This document shows positions 11,231-23,089 of a stretch of 64,000 nucleotides of DNA, piece after piece. Source of the stretch: Primula veris (taxonomy: Eukaryota; Streptophyta; Magnoliopsida; Ericales; Primulaceae); contig OY821743.1 of the NCBI GenBank assembly GCA_963682055.1, positions 13,923,566-13,987,565 on the forward strand, given 5' to 3'. Position 1 is the stretch's first letter. Every line of letters begins with the position of its first letter. Made by a program: the position numbers and the translations under genes. A model generated the notes under the pieces. The model was not told the origin of the DNA, searched no databases, and saw only the letters and a list, made by a program, of their open reading frames with translations.

Positions 11231-12250
11231 AAACCAACCAAAATATTTCTTCAACAAAAAAAATGTGATTAAAAAATTACTATATGTTAATTTAATCCAA
11301 TACAACATTAATGGTTTATTTGGTAATTGGTTGTTTTGGCATAAAATAATTACATTTACGAGATAGATAATAGTCATTAGTTCAATCAGAGTTGGTTAAA
11401 CGTCTTTTAACGTCCGCATAAATTTTTGCGGATTTTCAAAACTTTATCGAGTTTCTTTTAGTTCCGGCATAAAATTTTATAAAATCAACTGCAAGATCAT
11501 ACTTATTATTACAAATATTCCCTTTACATAAATACAAACACAAAACCATCAGAAATAATAGGTCTCTCTTCTGTTGTTGGCAATGTTGAGACTCGATTAT
11601 CAAAGAACTCATTACCAGCTGGTGAAAGAATGATATCATTTATTTCTGTTAAACCTTAACCTACGCTTATCTTCGAGATTTGAGGCATCATTAGTTGTGA
11701 TTTACTTTTCAAAAAGAAATATTCACATCTAAAAAAATTCTAAATTGATGATCAGATATTGAGAAATGGCTTGGAAAGCAACTGCATAGCCACAATTATC
11801 GTCACCCTGCACCATTTCAAAATCAAGTGATGTAACTTTATGTTTGTGAGTTTATTGTTATATTGTATGCTCGTCTTTGGCAACATAAATCACGTAACTT
11901 TTTAGACTTTTTTAAGTCTGTTTGTTTTACTCAGGGTCGTGCCGTTAAAAGAAATTTCTTGTAGAATATATTGATGAGTCAAGTCCTACTTTCAAAAAAT
12001 GAGTCTCAATAGAAAGTAAAACATACATCATACATGTATCGAGAAAAGATTTCATATGAAAATGCAAGTATATACTAATGCATATATAACAAAGTAAAAA
12101 GGGAGAACAATGATGAACTATATTTCCACGCACATGAAAACAATGTCATTTATACTAAACTGTAACGTTATATTTGTCTATAACTAATGTTTAGAAGAAT
12201 AGACTTCGTTCATTACACACGTTGTTATAATATATATTGTATTCTTAGGA
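11231..12250. other. Intergenic, no gene recognised
   Basis: AT-rich DNA with only short overlapping ORFs on the minus strand (about 62-67 codons) that I take as chance. Confidence 0.45.
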
Positions 12251-12269
12251 AGTTGCACGATCTATTTAT

Positions 12270-13473
12270 TCATTACAATTATCTGCTAGAAAAATATGCA
12301 TGTAGAAAGTGGACAGTTAGTAGTTATTATTGGGAGTGGACCTAGTGAAATTGATATACCTTCAGAAATTGCAAAGGTTGCCAAAGAAGTTCAACTCTCA
12401 TCAAGATCATCGGCTATTGTTTCTGTTTCAAAGCTTGAAAATTATCTCAACATATGGCAACATGCTAAGGTATTGCCCTTTCTTTTTTACTTTCTTTTTA
12501 AATATCAATAACCTGTAATTCCAAATATAATGACTATTGAATGAGTTGAGAATAGGTTTGATTTATCTGAATATTGCAACTATAGATTTGTCTGACCCAA
12601 TATGAGAGTTCTTACAGATAACCAAAGCTTATGAAGATGGTATGATAGAATTTGAAGATAGTTTTTCGGTGCTTGCAAATACCGTTTTACACTGCACTGG
12701 GTAACATGCAATAAACTCGATTCGTGTTATTTTAGCTCTGCAACTTATTATCACGAAAACATGGGCACTTTGACTCACAAAATTTTCATATCTATACTGC
12801 CCAAAAATTAATAATCAAAAGTTAAACACCTAATTCATGGTTAGAACTATATAACAGAATATTTAAATTTTTCATTTCAACAATTTAGATATGAAAACAT
12901 CATTGCATGTATTTTCGTTAAAGAGACTTATTTATTTAGAACGGGGATAATATGAAAATCTTAAATTCATTTCACAGGTACACCTACGGTTTTCCTTTTT
13001 TGAAAACAAATGGTGCCTTAAGTATCGAAGACAAACATGTTGGGCCTTTATATAAACATATTTTCCCCCCATCTCTTGCTCCTCGGCTCTCTTTCATTGG
13101 AATTTCGATACAAGTCAGTCATTAACCTTCTTCCATCTTTTATTCTTATTTTTTTGTTCTTGTTTTCTATGTGAATAAACTACTTTATATGAAATTCCGG
13201 TCCTCCCCCACCGGAATAAACTATAGTATATTACATGTTATGGGATTAAGTATTTTGTAATTTGGCTAATTAATTATATACCTCTGTGCATGTTATCAGG
13301 TAATTGTTTCATTTGTTACTTAGTTGCAATCAAAATGGGTTGCAAGTGTACTGTCTGGTAAATTGCATTTACCATCTGAAGAAAAGATGTTAGGTGATGT
13401 TGAACAACATTATCAATATATGCAAGAGTGTGGGATTCTTAAGCACCATACCCATCTTCTTGGTTTTAATGAG
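12270..13473 (+). pseudogene. Flavin-containing monooxygenase (FMO GS-OX-like) pseudogene, partial
   Basis: Plant FMOs of this type use FAD and NADPH to oxygenate nitrogen or sulfur atoms; the GS-OX clade S-oxygenates methylthioalkyl glucosinolates. Four exons are visible. Exon a (about 12296-12469) reads VVIIGSGPSEIDIPSEIAKV, the NADPH-binding glycine motif region with one Gly replaced by Glu, then SKLENYLNIWQHAK. Exon b (12618-12700) ends VLHCTG. Exon c (12978-13113) reads TYGFPFLKTNGALSIEDKHV and PLYKHIFPPSLAPRLSFIGI. Exon d (13300-13473) carries LQSKWVASVLSGKLHLPSEE and KHHTHLLGF. Introns follow GT-AG and phases fit. Breaks: the FAD-binding N-terminal half is missing, the reading frame just upstream of exon a looks shifted, exon d has an in-frame TAG at 13321-13323 just before LQSKW, and no last exon is found. 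Confidence 0.82.
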
Positions 13474-15022
13474 GTAATTCTTAGACTTTATTGCTTTGAA
13501 AATATATATACTGTCGCATTAATATAGAACCTCTCAAGTCTGGTTTGAAAATATTTAGGATTCACAGGAAGGGAATTAAAGCACCATAAACTCAGCGAAG
13601 TCATGAAAATGTAAATATAAAACTGTCTTGTTTATCCAAAACTAAATTATCATTGACGATAGTTTTGAAATTTACCATTAGTCTTCGAAATTTACATTTC
13701 ACATGTTTAATATTCTACGAGACATTTTAGGAGTATAAGCCCGTTTTATTTGCATTCTACTTATATTTATCCGAATTGATGTTCTTCATTTTATAGTTGA
13801 ACTTTTATCTTTTTTTTTCGTATTCAGGATTCAATTCTTAAATGACCCAAGAAAAACCAAGCAAGTGGCTGCCTCATTTTGATAATACGCCACATTTTTA
13901 GTTAATTATGTTTTTCCAAACAATAGAAAAATACATACACTAGTTTCTATAATTTGGTCATCATTAAAAATACTAGGAAGAACCTTAAATCGATCATGTA
14001 TCATCTCATAAACAAAATCTTTTACACACAAAATTAAAAATATATATAAGCAAAGTTTTGGAAATTATTTTCGTAAATACAACAATTAACTCGTAAACTT
14101 TATTTCTATCTATATTTTGTGCACTAATTACACAGTTTGGGTACCAAAACTAGCTAGCAACAGAGATTGGAGTACCACATGTCGACAAAAGGGTGACGTC
14201 GTTGTATAAAATACAATAGAATATTTTATTTCTCAAAAGGAAGTATTAAAGGGATAACTTGGACCTTGAAAAGTTCAGCACGTGAATGCAATTTGTATTT
14301 GATTATTTTTCTAACTGCATCCCATTACTTGAACATTGGAAAGTGACGAAAGATTTACAATAACAGTGAGATTGTAGTTCATGAGTAGGATTTCAAGCAA
14401 GTCAAGGATACATTCAGACATCGTTTCATATTAATGTGAATTTGTGAGGTGTTGGCCAAAGATGTTATTTTACAATGTTCGGTATGTGAAAACTCAAGTA
14501 GTTTTAAACAGTTGATATCCGCACCATGCATCTGGATACTGCTAGTTTAATTGAAGTCATAATTACGCAAAAGTTGATACAAAAAAGAAATTTCTCTACT
14601 TATCAAAATAAAAAATAAATAAAATCTCAAAGCTACTTGCACAATGTTTGTCATCAACGCATGCCATATTTGGTTTATTAGTATAAAATCATTATGTCAT
14701 TTAGATTATTTTAGAATAATCCGATCTCTCCATAGATTAAGATCATTGTGATATTGATTAAACCAATAAACTATTTAGATTCATCAAACAAAATAGGATT
14801 TACCACTATTTAGGTCATTATGGAAAGACTCGCATCTTCTGAAGCGACTAGCACGAAATTCAGATTGGAAACATCTCCTCGAAACAATAAACAATCATCA
14901 TACCGCAGGTAGTGGAAGTTAATAGTGTTTTTGATACAAAATTGAAACGAATAAATATAGTACAACATTAACCTTACTGGTTTTTGGTGTTATGTTCTAA
15001 TTTTAAAATGCATCATATTAAC
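13474..15022. other. Intergenic, no gene recognised
   Basis: AT-rich. I looked for the missing last FMO exon downstream of 13473; an AG followed by GATTCAATTCTTAAATGA near 13828 does not continue the protein. No other gene is visible. Confidence 0.45.
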
Positions 15023-15137
15023 TGTTGAACCTCATATACCTTACCATTAAAAGGCCTCGTAGTGGCAAGGATAGGTAACTCATTATAAAACACAGACTAT
15101 ATCATATTTTAGTCGATGTGGGATAATTACTCTAACA
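15023..15137 (-). repeat. TRIM 3' LTR
   Basis: Minus-strand ends are TGTTAGAG and TTCAACA. It pairs with the LTR at 15237-15346 and lies next to the polypurine tract. Confidence 0.88.
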
Positions 15138-15236
15138 CCCCCTCTCGCTCGTGGCATGACATTTCAAGGGTCCTACGATAAGACATATTAAATGGGTGGA
15201 TGTGAGCCCAACATTGCTATGCCCACTCTGATACCA

Positions 15237-15346
15237 TGTTAAAACTCATCAATTTCCCACTAAAAGGCCTATTAGTAAGGAATGAGAGAGTCGTATATTA
15301 ATCATTGGATTTATCAATGCCTAAATGATGTGAGACTATTCCAACA
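15237..15346 (-). repeat. TRIM 5' LTR
   Basis: Minus-strand ends are TGTTGGAA and TTTTAACA. The TGGTATCAGAG primer-binding site abuts it at 15226-15236 with no spacer. Confidence 0.88.
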
Positions 15347-18096
15347 TTAACCTTACTTGTATACAACTTTGTGAGCTGAGCTCCTAACAATTTTATTTAT
15401 CTCTCTTAACGAAAAATCAACAACTACAAGCTCGGTCGAGAAGCTAGTTTGGTCCACTAGGCAATCTCCCTATTAACCACTCTGGCTTCATTGTACAATG
15501 TGATGCTACTCATTCAGTCGCCATTGCAGAAAGAAATTACGCTAACAAAATTTCATCACCAGTTCAATCAAACAGATTATGACAATAGATATTAAAAGAC
15601 CGTGAGGTCAAAAAATTAATCGTATTAGTCACATAAGTTGATATAAGAGCATAACCCAATGCATGTCATGATGAATCAACAATCTCAATTACGGGAAAGA
15701 AAAACAATATTCCGTGTAGGTGAGGAATGATTTCGACTAAATTAGCAAGAGACGAAAATGAATAATAATTCTGAAAATGTGAAAGTAATCACAGACCAAT
15801 GAGTATTTAATACAAATTCAGTTTAAAGGCCCAAGAGACCAAATTTATAAAACCAAACTGATTCAGATCCTTCAGATTATAGCCCTTGCCGGTAAAAACA
15901 AATACTACCAATGACATAGCATAAATGTTACAAAGTGAATTCTAGAGCCTCATAATAGACCTTTCAATGAAATCCCAAGTGGGTTCTTCCAAAGTGGTTT
16001 ATTATGTCTAAATGGTTTGCCAAAGTTCAAGGAGCCTATGAGAAAACCAAATTATTCCTTAAACAATGTAAAATATTAGTTAAAAAAGACGTAAAATCAA
16101 AAACCCAGCAAAAACAAAAAAATTACACTCACTCAAACATTATTGTAGCAGGTAAACTATAAATTGTTGGGATGTTACTGTAAGGTATAACTCCTCTGAT
16201 ATGATTAAACAACCATGACTATAATATTTTCATATCAATCAAACTTAACATGAACAGGAAAAAGAACGAGGCTAACAGAATGTTATAATATTTTCAGGTC
16301 AATCATACTTAACATGAACAGGAAACAGAACGAGGCTAACATAATGCTACGATAGGTTATTCTCAGTCATAACAAGATAAAAAAACTCTGAAATACACGT
16401 ATAAAGGGCAAACAGTACCATAATATCCACAAAAATCAACAGTTTACAGTGACTACGAACATCTTTTAGTCTACAGAATAGAAAAGTTCTTACAGAAAAA
16501 AACAATTTCCACGATCATTTAACAACAATTTACTTGTTATGATGATAAAATAAGGTACAACTATGACTAAAAATTTTGCACTTCGGCCTTACCCATAACA
16601 GGACAATAAATCAGAAAACAAAAGTTAAATTCAGATTACATGAAAACTGATGCATATACCTTAAGCAGAGCAACTAGAATGACATAAAAAATATATTTTA
16701 AACGAACAGAAAACAATGAAATATACAGATAACTGGAACACAAAACAACTATTTCCATAAAAAACAATAGTAAACAGTGATTACTAATATATGTTCTTCT
16801 GCAAAATTCAAAGGTCCGTACAAAAAGATGCGCTTCGGGATAATTGCAGGTCCCCATACTAAACATGCAGAATAATACAACAAATCATAAACCAAACAAA
16901 TAAATTCAAATGGAATAAACACTGAGGGGATATCCTGAGCTAACAAATAGAATGATACATTAAGTTATTCTCAATTGTAAGAAGGGATATTAAACAATGA
17001 AATGCACATGTAACTAGCAAACATTACAGTAATTCCCTTAAATCAACAGTAAACAGTGATTACGAACATTAAAGGTTCTTACAGAAAGAATTGATCCAAT
17101 TAAGCAACATAGATTATTGCGGTGTTACACAATGATGTAACTTCTCTGATCCAATTAAACAAATATGACTACAAGGATTGCCGTTTAAATGCACTTAACA
17201 TGCAAATTTATACAACATCAAATAACACACCAAACAAATATATTCAGATAGCATCTACTCTACAATGCTAAACGAAATCAATCTCAGTCACAAGGGACCT
17301 AAGAAAATGAAATACACATATTACCGGCAAACAGCACAATAATTTCAACAAAAATCAATAGTACATAGTGTGGCTAGATATATCTGTTAGTCTAGAGAAT
17401 TGAAAAGTTATTACAAAAGGAAGAATTCCCATGGACAAATTAAACAACAATTTAATTAGTGCTTAACATGTAAAATAATAGGACAGCGACAAATCACAAA
17501 CCAAAAAACTAAATATCATTGATATATTTTCAACTGTAACAAGGGAAATAATGATTTACACATAAAAACTGGTAAAGAATCAAGTAACTTCCAAGAAATC
17601 AACAGCAAACAGTGATTACTAATCTATATTGGTCAAAAAAGCTGAAAGGTTGTAACAGAATTATGCGATTCCCTCAATCAAATTAAGCAACAGGGACAAA
17701 CAGTAATACACTATTAAAAGGAGTTTGTTTACGTATATAACTGGAGAGACAGTAAGTAATTTTGAAAAAAGCAGGAATAAACAATTATTATTAAAGGTTT
17801 TAAAGAAAGAACCAATATCCTGGACCCAATTAAGCAACGGAGACAAACAATCAACAACTAAAAAGAGTTAGTCTACGTATGTAACTGGCGAAGTTTTCAA
17901 TAAATCCCATAAAAAACCAACAGAAAACAGCAACAGAGACAAAGCAGAATTATATTAATAGGAGTTAGTTTACACTTATGGTATAACTAGCGAACAGTAC
18001 AATAATATCCATACACAATTTTTACTAATATGTGTTGGTCTACAAGATCTAAAGGTTTTAAATGAAGAATAAATTCCCACGATCCAGAAAAAACAG
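15347..18096 (-). repeat. Repeat-filled first-intron-like block, duplication copy 1
   Basis: This AT-rich block lies downstream, on the minus strand, of the promoter/leader near 18.7 kb. From about 16150 it is a degenerate array in which phrases recur every 300 bases or so: AACAGTGATTACTAATAT, CTACAGAATTGAAAGGTT, CAATTCCCACGATCCAATTA and ATAACTGGCAAACAGTACAA. The stretch 16215-16345 contains a short direct repeat with TTAACATGAACAGGAAA twice. Sister blocks are at 57870-60130 and, shortened, at 38490-39000. No exon is convincing; ORFs on the minus strand are low-complexity. Confidence 0.55.
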
Positions 18097-18540
18097 AAAA
18101 AACAATCATCAAAAGAAAATGAGTTAATCTACATATATAACTGGCAAAAGAGTACGAGAATTTCATCGATCCAATTACGAAACAGAAAAAACAATCATCA
18201 AAATAAAAAGAGTTAATCTACATATATAACAGGCAGAGAGTAGAATAATTTTATCGATCCAATTAAGCAACAGAAAAAACAATCATCAAATAAAAAGAGT
18301 TAATCTACATATATAACAAGCAGAGAGTAGAATAATTTCATCGATCCAATGAAGCAACAGAAAAAAAAAATCATCAAAAGAAAAAGAAGTTAATCTACAT
18401 GATAACTGGCAAAGAGTAAAATAATTTAATCGATCCAATTAAGTAACAGAAAAAACAATCATCAAAAGAAAAAAAAGTTAATCTCCATATATAACTGGCA
18501 GAGAGTTTAATAATTTCATTGATCCAATTGAGCAAGAGAG
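18097..18540. repeat. 88-bp x 5 tandem array
   Basis: Five units of about 88 bases contain AAACAATCATCAAAAGAAAA, GTTAATCTACATATATAAC, GGCAGAGAGTAGAATAATTT and CATCGATCCAATTAAGCAAC. Sister copies of the host segment near 38870-38990 and 59940-60075 have only one to two units, so the array expanded in this copy. Confidence 0.85.
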
Positions 18541-18611
18541 ACAAACAACATCCATTAAAACAACAATAAAAAAGCAGATAAGAGAATAATAAGATCTAAA
18601 ATTTATCGAAC

Positions 18612-18770
18612 CTAAGAAATAAATAATATTAAAAAGGAATAGGAGGGAGGGAAGGATCTGTAGAGAGAGAAATGGGGAATATAATAATGTTTGTATCGAC
18701 TCTGAAACTGAAATCATTGTATATAGAGAGAGAATAGCAAAAGCCGAAGCGGTGCGTCAAACGTAAGCAG
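18612..18770 (-). promoter_or_regulatory. Minus-strand promoter and leader, copy 1
   Basis: On the minus strand a TATATACAATG core (about 18725-18715) is followed by a leader with TTTCAGAGTCGATACAAAC, a CT-rich CCATTTCTCTCTCTACAG patch and a possible splice donor TTAG/GTTCGATAAA at 18612. The same arrangement recurs at 39.15 and 60.26 kb and partly at 54.15 kb. The leader ORF differs between copies, so it is probably untranslated. The product of the transcript is unknown. Confidence 0.45.
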
Positions 18771-20121
18771 AGTTTTTAAAGTGCAATTAATAACACCGTC
18801 TTATAGTATTTTAATGTTTTTACTTACCGAACAAACTTTACTAAATATTCTTATTAATTAAAAACACCGACTTATAGTTTAAATGTAATATTATACTATT
18901 AATTTATGAAAATTAGTATTTGTAAAAATGTGTATTACTTTATAAATTGATCAAAACTGCACGTAATTTCAGAATATATTTCAGTAGTAACGGAAGAATT
19001 GAGTAATTAAAAATTGACGAGAGAAGAATAAAATCTAAGGTTTATCGTACATGAAAAGTAAATAACTATATAAAAGAATAGGAGTGAGGGAAGATTAATA
19101 GTAGAGGCGGTGGCGTTATCCGTAATCAGAGTTTTTTGACGACGTGATCTCGAAGCTAGGGGTAATTAATAACGACTTATAGTATCTAATTAAATTATCA
19201 TTCTAATTAAAAACACCGGCTTATAATTCAAATATAATTTTGTACATTTAAATTTTGAAAATTAACATTTTCACAGTTTTTCTATACGACCTATAATTCA
19301 GTAAAAATTGAACATAATTTCGTAGAGTACACTTAAATGGGGATGGATGAATTATTAATTAATAATTGATTTGTAAATTTAAAAAAGATTACAGTGGCGA
19401 TCATATTGAGACCAGTTCTAAAGTGACGGTCATATATTAGTACTACTACTTGTTTACAAATTTCGAAAACAAAACCCAAATGACTAAACACTTTTAGCCC
19501 AATAAGTTTGAGTGGTGACCGGTTTTTGGAGTTGACGGTCAGGCACAACATCAACTGAAGATAAAAAAAAAATAAACTAAAAAAATATATATAAAAATCA
19601 CAAAAATTCCGAAATCAAGAAAATAGAAAAATGAAAAAAAAAAAACTCAACAAAAAATAAAATAAAACAAAACAAAATAAAAAAAGTTATCCGTCTAATA
19701 GACACCTTAATGGACAATATTATATATCAATGATGGTTTAATATACTAATAACTGTCTTGTAAAAGTCAAACATACATTTTAATAGACAATCTTATAAGC
19801 AATTAAAATGTGGCCTATAGAATAAATTAATCAAACACCCTAAACAAAGATACATAATTGATAATTGTTTCACAAAAACAATCTAATAAAGAAATACCCG
19901 TCGACTGATATTTAATAATGAAAATAGTCTAGTGTACTGATAAAAAGGAAATTCTGTAATTTTCTAAACATTATAGGTTTTAAACTGTTTGATTTCCCTA
20001 ATTTAAGGTCAGATTTAAGTCAATTTATAAGTTGCGGACCAAATTACAATTAACCCTGTTTCATCAAATTTACAAATCTCATCCCTGGCAAAAATAATCT
20101 GCAGATACGTTTGGATTAGCT
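18771..20121. other. Upstream region of copy 1, no gene
   Basis: AT-rich upstream DNA. Blocks at 18780-18850 and 19330-19560 match 54205-54290 and 54440-54655, and 19700-20110 matches 40220-40690 and 54740-55290. A-rich low complexity lies at about 19560-19690. The minus-strand ORF at 19333-19554 matches a broken one at 54440-54655 and is not conserved enough to call a gene. Confidence 0.5.
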
Positions 20122-20235
20122 ATGGCTGTGGACGACGACACCATTGCACTAACAACATCGCCGGGAAGTTCTAGAGAGAGAGAGAGGGAGAAAGAGAGAG
20201 GGGGGGAGGGGGGGGGGGGAAGGTGGACTGTCTGA
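20122..20235 (+). CDS. Short conserved ORF (MAVDDD...), copy 1, function unknown
   Basis: An ATG opens MAVDDDTIALTTSPGSSRER and then runs through a GA microsatellite (Arg/Glu and Gly repeats) to a stop. Two sister ORFs at 40715 and 55313 begin MAAM(A/P)VDDDVVTTTPSRS and end after 28 codons. All three lie about 350-500 bp upstream of the RT/RNase H relic. Conserved frame and start argue for former coding, perhaps a first exon, but the family is not recognised and the length is small. Confidence 0.25.
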   Translation: MAVDDDTIALTTSPGSSREREREKERGGEGGGGRWTV

Positions 20236-20290
20236 TGACGGCGCTAACTGAGGAGAGATAAATCTGGAGAGAGAGAGAGAGAACAAAGAC
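20177..20290. repeat. GA/G-rich microsatellite
   Basis: Runs of GAGAGAG and a G-homopolymer near 20200-20220 are followed by another GAGAGAGAGAG near 20270. Sister copies have much shorter GA runs. Confidence 0.8.
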
Positions 20291-20514
20291 TGCTACGGCG
20301 ATGGCGGTCTATTTCGGCGGAACAATTGTGGCAGGAACCTAATTTTCACGGACAGTAAAGTCAATTTTAAGTTTTTTTTAAAACATATCTTATATTAATT
20401 TAAAAGAACAGTGGTACTCTAAAGGGGTAGGACCGTAGGAGTATAAAAGAGTCGGATCCGCATACCTTTTAAACGTTAACCATGGCATTAATGGACACAA
20501 ATTTGAAAGACTGG

Positions 20515-21002
20515 AGCACCTGCCTGTTGCAAATGCATTGTTTGGCTAACGAAACGTCAAAACACGACCAACACAACCGCTTGCTTCAAATGTATTAAAA
20601 TTCCAACGGGGCTCATCTTCCATGGCTGCTTGCCCGAGGAAGTGTAATGCGGTTAAGACTGTTTGGAGACATATCATTAAACGGCAACACCAAAGAGAAC
20701 TCTTTCCTTTGCAACTTTCAACATGGGTCAACTGGGGAGTATCAAAGAGAGATTGGTTTGTACTTGATAATCATGATAAATTATTTCTGGGAAGTATTGC
20801 TATGTTTTGCTTTTGGAGAAACAAGGATCTATATGACCGGAATTTCAACATGCCACTGGATTCAACGCGATACATTACTGATTTGCTCCGTAATTTTTTG
20901 ACAGGTGGCATCGTGCAGGAATACAGAGTCATGTTACATGGCATCTTCCACAATTTGGTACTATTAAAGTTAATGCAGACGCGATACATCTTTGAACCAT
21001 GA
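20515..21002 (+). pseudogene. LINE-type zinc-binding RT / RNase H relic, copy 1
   Basis: A 126-codon frame from 20622 reads ACPRKCNAVKTVWRHIIKRQ, then a Trp-rich stretch with FLGSIAMFCFWRNKDLYDRN, typical of the region between the RT zinc-binding domain and the RNase H domain in plant LINEs and their host-gene descendants. In another frame near 20940 the bases read TWHLPQFGTIKVNADA, the usual start of the RNase H domain, so a frameshift separates them. A deletion removed most of the zinc-binding motif that copies 2 and 3 retain. No RT or endonuclease domain is present. Confidence 0.6.
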
Positions 21003-22094
21003 TGTGAACCTGTATATAAAATTCATTATCTTCGGAAGGGTAATAGTAATACTACACCAAAAGCAAAAGAAAAAAATGTCTCTTACATGAGGATTATTTG
21101 CTTGTAGTTTTTAAGCAAATGAGCTGGTGTAGTTTTTAGGTTTAAAGAAAAATCTTAGTCTATCCAGCTACTGAGCGTAAAATGCAACAACAAAACAACG
21201 CTTCAACTAAGGACACCTGCAAGATTTCCATTTGTTTAGTTTGGTCAAGGCTGAACGATTTCCAATCCAAACCTGAGTAGAGCAATACCAATTTAGAGAA
21301 TTGAAGGTCTTCCTATAAAAATCTGTACAACTTAAGTATTAGAAGTTGGATGCGATCATGCGAGTAAGCATTGTGAAGAAGCACCCAAAAGACTACTTAT
21401 GTCATTCTCAAAGTCCAACGACAAAGGGAAAAACGAGTTAAAACCCCTCTCCTGGACCTAGCATGTTAAATGACTGTGAACATAGAACTTCTTTGCATCA
21501 TTGGAGAATTCAAATATTGATTAGCCCAATAAACTGTGATAGAGGGGGACACAGATCAAATCAACTCAGCCTTTGACTAAACTAAAAAAATACATTTAGC
21601 TGCTTCAGCAAAAGAAACAGTTCTCTTTTAGTGGTTCAACAATCGCTAAGGGAAATGTATTGCGGTTAAAAAAATAATCACAAAACCCTCGGTACAACCC
21701 CCCCTCTCCCTCTCTCTCTCTCTCTCTCTCTCATTTTTGAATCCGCCTGGTTTCACAATACGCTCCGAATCAAGATTTGATTAATGCAAATCTCCACGAT
21801 TTCACGACGGGAAGACAAATATGCGTCTTGTTTTTTTTTTCGAGATGTATAATTGCATGTTCGCTACGGAAGTATTTGAGAAGTTTGCTAGAACCTAATT
21901 TTTTGCTCAAAAGTTTGTTTTAACCAGTATAACAAGAAAAACGTACACTAAGAATACCCAGTACACAATCTATTATGAAAAGGACTTTACTCAAAAGAGC
22001 ATAAAATCCAAAGCAGCCACTAAGCTAAGAGGATGATAACCAACTTACCTTCTCCACTTTCTTCTTCTTTTCTTTTTTCTCCTCAACAGTCACA
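21003..22094. other. Intergenic with TC microsatellite and a decayed dispersed repeat
   Basis: A (TC)n run lies at about 21708-21735. About 21050-21350 matches the DNA after the RNase H relic in copy 2 (41600-42000). About 21880-22020 is a decayed copy of the family duplicated at 8008-8189 (inverted) and 23340-23490. No gene is visible. Confidence 0.5.
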
Positions 22095-22390
22095 CAACAC
22101 TAACAATGGTTGAACTTCATCTACCAGAGACGCATGGATTAACTATTAAGATTTTTGGCAACTCAAAAGCCTTTAAAAACATCAACTCTACCGTGATAAG
22201 TTTTAGAACCCACAAAGCATGTCAAGATTCCATACTCGAATTGAAGATTGCATTGAACCAACTGCTAAATAATTTCTTGCCAACAGAAAAGAAGCAACTG
22301 AAAAGATGGACAATTATGAATACAAAAGAAAGCTAAAATGAATAGTTGAGTTATATATCCCATCAAGCATTAACATATTGAATCTTTGTT
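22095..22390 (+). repeat. Duplicated segment with short ORF, first copy
   Basis: A 76-codon ORF (22106) begins MVELHLPETHGLTIKIFGNS. The segment recurs at 23780-24045, where the frame reads AELHLPEKHE then hits a stop. The shared sequence includes AAACATCAA(C/T)TCTAC and GTCAAGAT(T/C)CCA. I do not recognise the peptide; the second copy is broken, and both may be pieces of one decayed gene. Confidence 0.45.
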
Positions 22391-23089
22391 AAAGAAGATA
22401 TTTTTTTCCAGTTCAGATACATAGTCAACTGGAAGAGAGAAGTTTGTAACTTCCAAGTAAACAGTTTACTGTACTTACAAAGTGACTTCATTTAAGCGTT
22501 AGCAACAATATGAACTACAATATCCACGTTTTCTAATATCCAAATCTTTCACACCATACCTTATACAGATTGAAAGGACGAAATTTCACCCAAGAACAAC
22601 ATAACCAACTACATGCAAATCTGTACAGAAAAATATTAAACTATGTGCTAAACCAAATACCCCATTCACCTCTTTTGACAGGGCAATCAAGCCAAACCTG
22701 CAATACACTGCAAATGCATATAACGACTAATTACCGAATGCGCGAATCATGGAAAAAACATTATTTCTGCAGTAGGACGTTACATGCCTTGAGAGGACTG
22801 GCATCATCTTCACTGCAGCATGCACATATAACAAAAAAGTCCTCAGCCTTTTGTGACCATGTCCTATTCCACTTCAGAACCATCATCCTAAAGGGGAAAC
22901 TCACAATACATCAAAAAATTGGGGGAATAATGATAACATGAACAGTATTTGCTATAGTCGAAGGGAAATAATCAAATGCACCATTACTTCCGTATCCTGC
23001 AGATACTCGTCCAATTTGTTACTAGGACTATATATATCAGCTTAGTAAATATGCCTTTCGCAAAATCCAACAACAAGGCAATCAATGAG
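22391..23089. other. Intergenic; possible minus-strand coding relic
   Basis: The plus ORF at 22570 is probably chance. On the minus strand about 22890-22760 reads MVLKWNRTWSQKAEDFFVIC and then an acidic, Cys-containing stretch before a stop; this could be an exon fragment of an unknown gene. The end of the stretch has weak similarity to 24125-24200. Confidence 0.3.

Larger units (their letters stand above)
15023..15346 (-). mobile_element. Complete TRIM (miniature LTR retrotransposon)
   Basis: On the minus strand the element runs from a 110-bp 5' LTR (15346-15237, TGTTGGAATAG...TTTTAACA), directly followed by primer-binding site TGGTATCAGAG (15236-15226, initiator Met tRNA), through about 75 bp of non-coding internal DNA and a GAGCGAGAGGGGG polypurine tract (15150-15138), to a 115-bp 3' LTR (15137-15023, TGTTAGAGTAATT...TTCAACA). 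The LTRs share AGGCCTTTTA and the CCCACATCG/CTCACATCA phrase but have diverged. TTAAC flanks both ends (15018-15022 and 15347-15351). It encodes nothing and would depend on proteins supplied by other elements. Confidence 0.93.

Noticed and set aside
18097..18540. CRISPR-like array
   Set aside because: Units are contiguous tandem repeats without unique spacers, in a plant genome.
22570..22941. 123-codon plus-strand ORF
   Set aside because: No recognisable features; the minus strand of the same stretch looks slightly more coding, and codon composition is AT-driven.
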